NCBI GenBank assembly: GCA_016841265.1
Contig: JAENZL010000033.1
Coordinates: 1-42,539 of the forward strand
Source of the DNA: Methanobacteriota archaeon
GTDB lineage: Archaea; Halobacteriota; Methanosarcinia; Methanosarcinales; Methanosarcinaceae
DNA length: 42,539 nucleotides
Reading direction: 5' to 3'
Shown: piece by piece, positions 17,307 to 23,811 of the stretch
Layout of the letters: the number at the start of each line of letters is the position of its first letter
Position numbering within the stretch: the first letter of the stretch is position 1
Position numbers and translations under genes: made by a program
Notes under the pieces: generated by a model
Databases searched by the model: none
Told to the model about the DNA's origin: nothing
What the model saw: the letters and a program-made list of their open reading frames with translations, nothing else

Positions 17307-17738
17307 TTATTCGTCGATGATTCCCTGATGAACCATTTCGATGCTTTCGAAGGCTATTGTATTGCTGTCAGCTTTTAGCTCGGGCCCTGTCCATTTTACC
17401 GGATAAGCTCCCCTGAAATCCCAGCGCCATTTGTCACTCTCGGTTAAATCCATCAGGATGACTGCTACATTTTTCCGCTCAATCGTCCCTGCCCTCACGT
17501 CTTTGTACCAGCTCCAGAAGTCATCGAGGTCGGTGATCCCTCTTTTCAGGACCAGGGGCTGGTATTTAGTCCTCTTCGGAAAATTGTGTGTGAAATCGTT
17601 TACCCCGCCTTCTGCATAGGATTCGGTTTCAACTTCCATTTGAAGTCCACTCACTTCAGAAACATTGGCAACGATGAGATTCCCAACTTCGACCCGGAAC
17701 CTGAATGAAAGGTAGGGGTCCGTTCTCTTTACTGGCAT
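17307..17738 (-). CDS. Inner tube protein 2 (Afp5-like)
   Basis: The 143-residue protein is of the gp19/Hcp-like tube family: DPYLSFRFRVEVGNLIVANV, then VSGLQMEVETESYAEGGVND, KYQPLVLKRGITDLDDFW and a C-terminal IAFESIEMVHQGI. It polymerises as stacked hexamers inside the sheath. It is clearly related to the other tube gene in this cluster. Its position next to the LysM and hub genes suggests the baseplate-proximal tube ring. The ATG has GAGAGGATGAT upstream. Confidence 0.93.
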   Translation of the reverse strand: MPVKRTDPYLSFRFRVEVGNLIVANVSEVSGLQMEVETESYAEGGVNDFTHNFPKRTKYQPLVLKRGITDLDDFWSWYKDVRAGTIERKNVAVILMDLTESDKWRWDFRGAYPVKWTGPELKADSNTIAFESIEMVHQGIIDE

Positions 17739-17786
17739 ATCATCCTCTCTTCCCCATTCCTACCCTCTGTGCTCCTGTTCACATTT

Positions 17787-17898
17787 TGCCTGAAACCTTT
17801 AGCTTGAAACTTTTAGATTGAAACTTTTAGATTGAAACTTTTAGATTGAAACCTTTAGATTGAAACCTTTAGATTGAAACTTTTAGATTGATACTTTT
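17787..17898 (-). repeat. 14-bp tandem repeat upstream of tube 2
   Basis: Eight copies of a 14-base unit (AGATTGAAACTTTT and close variants) lie head to tail with no spacers, starting about 50 bases before the tube 2 gene. There are no unique spacers, so this is not a CRISPR array. It lies in the 186-base gap between two eCIS genes and may affect RNA structure or be neutral slippage. Confidence 0.9.
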
Positions 17899-17924
17899 AA
17901 CCTGTAAACCTTTTCCTGCAGCGG

Positions 17925-18149
17925 TCACACATCCATTATGCTACGCTGTTTCTCTCCGCTCAGGCTCTTATTGATCCTGGAAATTTCCTCACACCAGCGC
18001 TGCCTTTCCCTGTGTTCCAGGTTCATGATCTCTTCATAAGCCCAGTGGAAGTAGTAGGCGATGAAGGCTACCTCCTCGTAAATCCTGTCAAGGGGGTAGC
18101 CCCTTATTCCCCCGGGGAAGTTTCTTCCACCTCGAAATTGTGCCCACAC
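17925..18149 (-). CDS. Small eCIS accessory protein (DUF6760-like)
   Basis: Up to 74 residues. The core RGYPLDRIYEEVAFIAYYFH and WAYEEIMNLEHRERQRWCEE is a short conserved family found after the tail-assembly protein in many eCIS loci; function unknown. The GTG at 18149 lies 46 bases inside the previous gene and gives 14 residues with no family resemblance. Conserved sequence begins right after an ATA at 18107, which overlaps the previous stop as ATAA. Initiation at ATA is therefore possible, but without a strong ribosome binding site it is unproven. Confidence 0.8.
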   Translation of the reverse strand: MWAQFRGGRNFPGGIRGYPLDRIYEEVAFIAYYFHWAYEEIMNLEHRERQRWCEEISRINKSLSGEKQRSIMDV

Positions 18150-18469
18150 TTCGGGCAGACTGTCCTTATTTCCGGGGAGCCGTCTTCGTTGATCCTTCCG
18201 TAAAAGTCCTGCAGGTAGGCAAGGTCCGAGGCAAAAAGACTCTCGACCACTTTAGTACTGATGACCTGTAAGTCCCCGAGCCTTGTTATGACTCTTGAAA
18301 GCAGGATCACTGTCAGGTATGCAGGATTTCCCTGCACCCGCGGGTCTTTCAGGGGCAGGATCTCATCTGCGGCTGTTGCAAGCCGCATGATCCCTTTTTT
18401 ATGGAGGTTCCCTTCGCCGTCCACGTAACCTTTGGGGAGGGTAAATTCAAACTCCGTCTGAAATGTCAT
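18104..18469 (-). CDS. eCIS tail assembly-type protein with C-terminal zinc ribbon
   Basis: The 121-residue protein has a conserved FEFTLPKGYVDGEGNLHKKG start and MRLATAADEILPLKDPRVQG, NPAYLTVILLSRVITRLGDL and ASDLAYLQDFYGRIN segments typical of the phage tail assembly proteins found with eCIS tube genes. The end has CPKCGH, one Cys pair of a possible zinc-binding knuckle; another CxxC is not present within this chain. It probably acts as a tube or tape-measure chaperone, which is an inference from its position. The ATG follows CGGAGATG. Confidence 0.82.
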   Translation of the reverse strand: MTFQTEFEFTLPKGYVDGEGNLHKKGIMRLATAADEILPLKDPRVQGNPAYLTVILLSRVITRLGDLQVISTKVVESLFASDLAYLQDFYGRINEDGSPEIRTVCPKCGHNFEVEETSPGE

Positions 18470-18545
18470 GGCATCATCTCCGAATAAGAAGCCTGTTTTT
18501 TAAAAAAATTAATGTTAAGGAGAAGTTTCTGAGAAGGATCTCCTT

Positions 18546-18983
18546 TCAAGACGCCCTGGTGAAGCCTTCATGGGCGATTTCGAGGGTTTCTATTGCGACT
18601 TCATTGGTCTTGGCATTGAAATCCGCGGGGTCGTATTTCATCGGCCAGGCCTGCACAATGTCCCAGCGAGCTTTATCAGTCCCTGCCTCGTCAACCAGGA
18701 TGATTGCCATATTCTTTCTCGCGCCCTCTGCTCCCGTATCTATGACCGTTTTTCTCCAGGTGTAGAGGTCCATCGAATTGGTGATCCCCCACTTCAGGGT
18801 AATGTTTCCGTATTTGGTGAGGCCTGAAAGTTTACGGAATGTGGTGGCCTCGTTTCCTTCCCTGTATTCAATGGGGTCTGTCGTGGTATCTGCAAAGGTG
18901 CACTCACTAAAACCTGCCTGTCCGATGCCGTCGATCTCAACCCTGAATCGGAACTGCCTGTAGGGGTCTACCCTGTCTGCCAT
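18546..18983 (-). CDS. Inner tube protein 1 (Afp1-like)
   Basis: The 145-residue protein is of the gp19/Hcp-like tube family: DPYRQFRFRVEIDGIGQAGF, EYREGNEATTFRKLSGLTKY, NITLKWGITNSMDLYTWRKT and NEVAIETLEIAHEGF. As the first tube gene after the sheath, it is the best candidate for the main inner tube subunit. The ribosome binding site AAGGAGG is the strongest in this part of the cluster, in keeping with a high-copy structural protein. Confidence 0.94.
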   Translation of the reverse strand: MADRVDPYRQFRFRVEIDGIGQAGFSECTFADTTTDPIEYREGNEATTFRKLSGLTKYGNITLKWGITNSMDLYTWRKTVIDTGAEGARKNMAIILVDEAGTDKARWDIVQAWPMKYDPADFNAKTNEVAIETLEIAHEGFTRAS

Positions 18984-19076
18984 CTTTAATCCTCCTTATA
19001 GCGTAAAGTTCCATTTAATTAATTCTTGAAGTTATCCGAAATCTACAATCTTTCTAATACCTGTTTTGAAGTTTCG

Positions 19077-21395
19077 TTATTCCACAGCTTCAGAGCCGCC
19101 CTGCCACTGGGATATCCTGAAGATCACAAATTCCGCAGGTTTCACGGGCGCAATGCCGATGATGCAGATCAGCCTTCCATTGTCGATATCATCCTGAGTC
19201 ATTGTGCTCCGGTCGCATTTTACGAAAAAAGCTTCTTCCGCGGTTGTCCCCATCAGGGCTCCGCTCCTCCAGACGCCTGTCAGGAAATGGTTTATGGTCG
19301 CCTTTATCCTTGCCCAGAGGCGTTCGTCGTTTGGCTCAAACACGACCCACTGGGTCCCTTTTTCTATGGATGCTTCTATATAGATGAAGAGGCGGCGGAT
19401 ATTGATGTACTTCCAGAGGGTGTTGGCAGAAAGGGTGCGGGCTCCCCATACACGGATTCCCCTGCCCGGGAAAGCCCGGATGACGTTTACACCTCTCGGG
19501 TTCAAAATGTCCTGTTCTCCTTTCATGATCTGGAACTCAAGGTCCGAAGCTCCCTTTATGATCTCGTTTGCAGGGGCTTTGTGCACTCCCCTTTCCGTGT
19601 CACTGCGAGCGTAAATGCCTGCAACATACCCGCCGGGAGGCATAAGCTGCAGCATCCCGGTATCAGGGTTGATAACCTTGATCCAGGGGTAATAGAAGGC
19701 TGCGTAGTCTGTGGGATTGTCGCTTCTCGGGTCCAGCTTGGAAACGTCTGCATGTCCCTTTGGGGCATCGAGGATTGCAAAGCGGTACCTGTGATTTTCA
19801 CAGTGTGCAATCAGTTCAGTCTCAAGGTCGTCTACCGCATTGGCGTTGGGAGCATAGACAATTGAAATGTCATCAATTTCTTTGAATGCTGTCAGGCCTT
19901 TTCTCTTCCCGGGTTTGTCATCTTCAGGATCGTCTCGTGTATAGTCTTTAGTTTGTAAATTTTCTTTCCCTTCACTGCCGTCTCTCATAAGTTCTATTAA
20001 ATAATTTTCATCTTTTGGATTCTGATCTCCACTCACGTCACCGAAAGATACTGTTATTATTGGGTGTTCCACCGGTTTATTTGGCAATAAGTTATCAAGT
20101 GTATCAGAGTAAGATACAACCAGCTTGATTCCTTCATTTTCTCCTTTTTCAAGCTTTACTTGGATCTTGTTTCCCCAGTCTCCTTCTTTGACAGCTTCCA
20201 CTTTCAGGGTCTTGTTTTCAAATCCTTCTACTCCCAAATTCTCTCCAATAGACCCCTGAATTATGCTAGCCTTTTTAGTCGCGTCGCCTTTTTCGAGCTT
20301 TAAAATGTCTGTGAAGTTATCTTTCCCATTATCACTTTTTTTAACGAATGACACTGTTATTATTGATTGGTGTACCCCCGCTAAATCTGGCAATAAGTTA
20401 TCAAGTGTATCAGAGTAAGATACAACCAGCTTGATTCCTTCATTTTCTTCTTTTTCAGGCTTTACTTGGATATTGTTTCCCCATTCTCCTTCTTCGACAG
20501 CTTCCACTTTCAGGATCTTGTTTTCAAATCCTTTTACTTCCAACTTCTTTCCAATAGACCCCAGAATTATGCTAGCCTGTGCACCCTGCTTGCCATCTTT
20601 GAGGGAGAAATCTCTTCTTTCCAAATTCTCAATAGACATCAGATTTAGGCTAGCCTTTTTAGCGTCCTGGCCATTTTTCAGATTCACAGGTTCTTTTGAA
20701 GCTTCAAGGACCTTTTCTTCAATGTCACCAACGTGCGATATTTCTATCAAATTTGAGATCCCATTGACGATTTTTCCAAAATAATGTGGGGACTTTTCAC
20801 TTATCGACACGTTATCAAATGTCTCAGAAACAGTCGGAGGTTGTTTTTTTAGAGTTTTCTTATAATCATTCGGTTTATCTTCGGAAGGTAATTCTGTTTT
20901 CCAGTAAAATACATCCAGTTTGATTCCACTGAAGGTTCCGACGGAAACAATTACTACGATTCTATTTCCCCATTCTCCTTCTCCGACAGCTTTCACTGTC
21001 AGGGTCTTGTTTTCAAATTCCTTTACTTTTTCCAGATTCTTTTGCTTTTTACCGGAAACACTATCATTAGTAATCTGATCAATATTTACCCTATTGAATT
21101 CCAGATTTAATCCGGCTTTCTTGGTGCCTTCGGCTTTGACGATCCGGCCTATATAGCACCGTGACCCCCCGTTCTTGAAAAATCCGTCTACTGAGCCCGG
21201 GAGGTATTTGTCGTTTCCAAAGTAACCTCCAAAGACCCGCTGGTACTGCAGCCAGCTGGTGATCAGGCAGGGGGTTGTTGGGCCCCGTTCGGTTTCTCCC
21301 AGGAACCCTACAGTGCTGGTTGAAACCCCTTCCATAGGCTTTGCGCCAATTTCGAATTCCTCTATATATACGCCCGGGGAAAGATATTCTGGCAT
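19077..21395 (-). CDS. Contractile sheath protein with expanded repeat domain
   Basis: The 772-residue sheath protein starts with the classical LSPGVYIEEFEIGAKPMEGV and VGFLGETERGPTTPCLITSW and ends with the conserved core (YRFAILDAPKGH, DYAAFYYPWIKV, RGIRVWGARTLS, WVVFEPNDERLWARIKATIN, AEFVIFRISQWQ). Between them (about residues 90-490) a domain built around NKTLKVEAVKEGDWGNKIQV occurs three times: one diverged copy and two close copies of about 102 residues. Ordinary sheaths of this family carry it once. Extra copies should protrude on the outer surface. It follows a 1-kb spacer with a TATA box and probably begins its own transcript. TGGAGAG precedes the ATG. Confidence 0.93.
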   Translation of the reverse strand: MPEYLSPGVYIEEFEIGAKPMEGVSTSTVGFLGETERGPTTPCLITSWLQYQRVFGGYFGNDKYLPGSVDGFFKNGGSRCYIGRIVKAEGTKKAGLNLEFNRVNIDQITNDSVSGKKQKNLEKVKEFENKTLTVKAVGEGEWGNRIVVIVSVGTFSGIKLDVFYWKTELPSEDKPNDYKKTLKKQPPTVSETFDNVSISEKSPHYFGKIVNGISNLIEISHVGDIEEKVLEASKEPVNLKNGQDAKKASLNLMSIENLERRDFSLKDGKQGAQASIILGSIGKKLEVKGFENKILKVEAVEEGEWGNNIQVKPEKEENEGIKLVVSYSDTLDNLLPDLAGVHQSIITVSFVKKSDNGKDNFTDILKLEKGDATKKASIIQGSIGENLGVEGFENKTLKVEAVKEGDWGNKIQVKLEKGENEGIKLVVSYSDTLDNLLPNKPVEHPIITVSFGDVSGDQNPKDENYLIELMRDGSEGKENLQTKDYTRDDPEDDKPGKRKGLTAFKEIDDISIVYAPNANAVDDLETELIAHCENHRYRFAILDAPKGHADVSKLDPRSDNPTDYAAFYYPWIKVINPDTGMLQLMPPGGYVAGIYARSDTERGVHKAPANEIIKGASDLEFQIMKGEQDILNPRGVNVIRAFPGRGIRVWGARTLSANTLWKYINIRRLFIYIEASIEKGTQWVVFEPNDERLWARIKATINHFLTGVWRSGALMGTTAEEAFFVKCDRSTMTQDDIDNGRLICIIGIAPVKPAEFVIFRISQWQGGSEAVE
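20082..20690 (-). repeat. 306-bp duplication inside the sheath gene
   Basis: Two neighbouring units share long near-identical stretches, for example GGCAATAAGTTATCAAGTGT at about 20083 and 20389. The spacing is 306 bases, or 102 codons, so the frame is kept. The high identity implies a recent in-frame duplication. Confidence 0.85.
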
Positions 21396-21499
21396 ACTAA
21401 ACTCTCCATTAATATCGTTTAATTTCTCAAAACCCGGAACCTGCCGGATCTTCTTAACATTTATAATTTGTTTTTGATAACTTCCTTATTTTTTGGATG

Positions 21500-21513
21500 G
21501 TATATAAATATTT
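21500..21513 (-). promoter_or_regulatory. Candidate TATA box of the sheath transcript
   Basis: On the minus strand AATATTTATATACC fits an archaeal box A. Initiation about 25 bases downstream (near 21475) would give a leader of about 80 bases before the sheath ATG. Two further copies of a TATATATA-like element at 21538-21570 could be alternatives or binding sites. Confidence 0.45.
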
Positions 21514-21872
21514 AGATTTGCCATTACATATATTTTATATATACTAGGAATTGTTTATATATACTAAAAATTCCTATTTGTTAATTCCAGATTCTTCTAA
21601 ATAGTCGCCAGGGCTGCTCATTAGAACAAAAAATTAGAAAAGTTTATTCAGGCAACATTTTAAAAAAACCATCTTCCAAAAAACCTTTCTACATTTTCCA
21701 ATCGATATACAGCTTTCAGAACCGATGACTGGTTTATGGATTTCTTAATTTTTTCCAAGTGTGTCGATTCCAATATTTTAGCCCAAACTCCCGTGTTTAC
21801 TCAGGTTCCAATCTATTAGCCTGATCTGAGGCGTTTTTAATTTAAATTTCAAGTCCCTGAGCCCTCACCGGC

Positions 21873-21901
21873 CACGGAGCGGAGCGAGGTGGACGGCCTT
21901 T
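21873..21901. other. GC-rich dispersed-repeat-like patch
   Basis: GGCCACGGAGCGGAGCGAGG and the following bases, bounded by GGCC on both sides, stand out in an AT-rich spacer. A patch of similar style (CTCGGAGGCCGTAGGCCGAC) occurs at the right edge near 42501-42525. Such patches resemble dispersed intergenic repeats of Methanosarcina, but this cannot be confirmed here. Confidence 0.35.
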
Positions 21902-22401
21902 CCAGAACCTAAATTAATAGGTTTTTCCAGTGTTTTACCCCAAAAAGCAAAATCGAGAAAAGAACCTTGCAAAAAAGAATTCAAAACCTGCCGCAAACTT
22001 GAATTTAATACATCAGCATTAATCCTTTTTTCGAAAATGGATTAAAAAAGGAAGCAATTTGGAATCGCATTTCCAGGGGGTGCATTAAAGCTAACCGCCA
22101 CGACCAGCACGACTATCACGACTATCACGAATAGCAAGACTATCGCGAATGGCTTTGAAGCCTTTGAAAACCCTGATAAAGTTTACTGCACCGGGGTATT
22201 TCTCATTCCATATTCAAAAAAATATATGTCTGTTTTACAGGGTTTCCGGATTAATCAGATGGCAACTATTGAATAAATTCTGGAAAGAGTCCATATATTT
22301 TGTTTAAATGTGTGTGGTGCTGTTCAGTGGATTTCTGTCCAGTAGATCTGTGCTTAAATTACTGTCCAGTAGATTTCTGTCCATTGGATTTCTATTTTCA
22401 G

Positions 22402-23034
22402 TTAGATCGAAATAATTCCCACAAACGTGTTGTGCCCTTCTTCTACCACTGTGGAAAGTGTTTTTTCGACTCTTTCTCCTTTGATCTCAAGGGTGACCCC
22501 TGTTTTTCCCTTAACAGGTCCCCTTAAATAAAGCACGAATTCCCCTTTTTCGTCCGGTATTCCCCGGACTTCCATGTCTGTTACTTTTGATGGTTCTTTT
22601 GCTGTCGCCTTTATTGTTATGCCTGCCGGGAGCCCGTTCTCAGCGGCCAGTATGCCCCTGAGAAGAGTTGCCCTGTCAGGAAATGGGTACAGAGGCCTCG
22701 GCCTGAGAAGGATTTCGATAACAGGTTCTTTTGATCCGGAATATGAGGAAGTATCAACCACCCTTTCCTCAGGGAAATAAAGTTCAGGCTCCACGCTTAA
22801 CGTATACGTGCTGTCAGGCAGGCCGGAAAAGGTATGGTATCCGCTCAGGTTTTTTACAGCTTTTATATTTCCTTCTTTCAGCCTTACCCGGACCTTTCCT
22901 ATAGGCTCTTTTTGTGTATAGTCGTCAACAGGCCATACAGCAAAGGACAGGTTGAGGGAAGAAGGGACGGAAAAAACGTATTCATGCCGCTTATCACTGC
23001 CCTTGCTGGCTGAATCCGGTTCGGGAGGAGCCAT
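22402..23034 (-). CDS. Ig-like (carboxypeptidase-regulatory-like) eCIS accessory protein
   Basis: The 210-residue protein has no signal peptide. Residues about 30-105 (SFAVWPVDDYTQKEPIGKVR ... YHTFSGLPDSTYTLSVEPEL) and 120-205 (LYPFPDRATLLRGILAAENG ... PDEKGEFVLYLRGPVKGKTG) look like two beta-sandwich domains of the carboxypeptidase-regulatory or Ig type. Similar proteins occur beside tail-terminator genes in other eCIS loci. A role at the cap or outer surface is possible but unproven. Its ATG directly follows the TAA of the terminator gene, so the two are co-translated. Confidence 0.7.
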   Translation of the reverse strand: MAPPEPDSASKGSDKRHEYVFSVPSSLNLSFAVWPVDDYTQKEPIGKVRVRLKEGNIKAVKNLSGYHTFSGLPDSTYTLSVEPELYFPEERVVDTSSYSGSKEPVIEILLRPRPLYPFPDRATLLRGILAAENGLPAGITIKATAKEPSKVTDMEVRGIPDEKGEFVLYLRGPVKGKTGVTLEIKGERVEKTLSTVVEEGHNTFVGIISI

Positions 23035-23634
23035 TTACTTTTTCCCCTTTTCAGGAGCTGGCGGTTTGCGCCCTCCTGTTACTCTTCTGACTGTCTTTTC
23101 GCGGGAGGACTCGATTCTCACGGGGGTAACCTGGTAGCAGGCGGAGGGGCGGAAGCTTTTATCCCCGAAGGTGCTCCAGATCTTGGTCAGGTCATCCAGG
23201 TTCAGGGAAGTCACAACCACCCGCAGTTCGGTATTGTGTGCGGAGAGGCTCCCCCTCAGGACCGAGCCTGCGAGGACGGCATTATCGTGGAGGACCTGCA
23301 TGGCTCTTCCGAGGATGCTGTGTTCTTCCCCGGTCCTTTCGGTCCTGTCCTGGATCCCGGGAGAGGGGTAGGAGGTCAGCATGTAGCAAAGGTCCAGGGC
23401 AAGGGGCGGGGCTTTGAGCTTTGAAGGTCCCATGTTTTCCATTTCCAGGTTTCTCAGGTTGATGTTTTCGCTGACCTGGTAGAGGAAGAGGGAGAGGCGG
23501 ATGTTATCCTTGCCCTCGATTTCCCCGGGAGAAACAAGGGCTATGGAATCCGCAGGAATCAGGCCCTGCATGTTCCCCCTCAGGAGTTCTATCAGGGTTT
23601 CCCCGACATCAGCTATCGCCGTATAATCTGACAT
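23035..23634 (-). CDS. Tail terminator protein (Pvc16/Afp16-like, DUF4255)
   Basis: The 199-residue protein matches the Pvc16 N-terminal domain family: DYTAIADVGETLIELLRGNM, IRLSLFLYQVSENINLRNLE, LALDLCYMLTSYPSPGIQDR and HSILGRAMQVLHDNAVLAGS. Members cap the distal end of the tube and sheath and stop elongation. The basic, Pro/Lys-rich C-terminus (GGRKPPAPEKGKK) is probably disordered. The ATG follows AAAGGAGACAT. Confidence 0.92.
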   Translation of the reverse strand: MSDYTAIADVGETLIELLRGNMQGLIPADSIALVSPGEIEGKDNIRLSLFLYQVSENINLRNLEMENMGPSKLKAPPLALDLCYMLTSYPSPGIQDRTERTGEEHSILGRAMQVLHDNAVLAGSVLRGSLSAHNTELRVVVTSLNLDDLTKIWSTFGDKSFRPSACYQVTPVRIESSREKTVRRVTGGRKPPAPEKGKK

Positions 23635-23645
23635 TTTTTATGTCT

Positions 23646-23800
23646 CCTTTATATTTCCGTTATGTTTCCGTTATGTTTCCTTTATGCTTCCTCTAAGTTT
23701 GCTCTACGTTTCCTTTCCTCTACGTTTCCTTTACATCTCATGATTCCGGAATCCCGTTTTCCGATTCCCCGTTTTCCGATCCTCAGGTTCCCGATTCCCC
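23646..23800 (-). repeat. Short degenerate repeats between ATPase and terminator genes
   Basis: The spacer is made of TATGTTTCCGT-like units (about 23652-23740) followed by GATTCCCCGTTTTCC-like units (about 23750-23800). It is low-complexity slippage sequence and no gene is seen in it. Confidence 0.65.
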
Positions 23801-23811
23801 GGCTTTTTCCA

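Larger units (their letters stand above)
21396..22401. other. 1-kb spacer upstream of the sheath gene
   Basis: No coding sequence is recognised here. The spacer contains the sheath promoter candidate, two copies of TTTATATATACTA (21538-21570), a GC-rich patch, short direct repeats CACGACTATCA around 22107-22130, and repeats of TGTCCAGTAGAT near 22340-22385. The AT-rich composition and lack of ORFs fit a regulatory region dividing the cluster into two transcripts. Confidence 0.6.

Noticed and set aside
17787-17898. CRISPR array
   Set aside because: The units are 14 bases long and directly contiguous, with no spacers.
19026-19865. Long plus-strand open frame of 279 codons
   Set aside because: It lies antisense to the conserved C-terminal core of the sheath gene and has no family-like motifs or suitable ribosome binding site.
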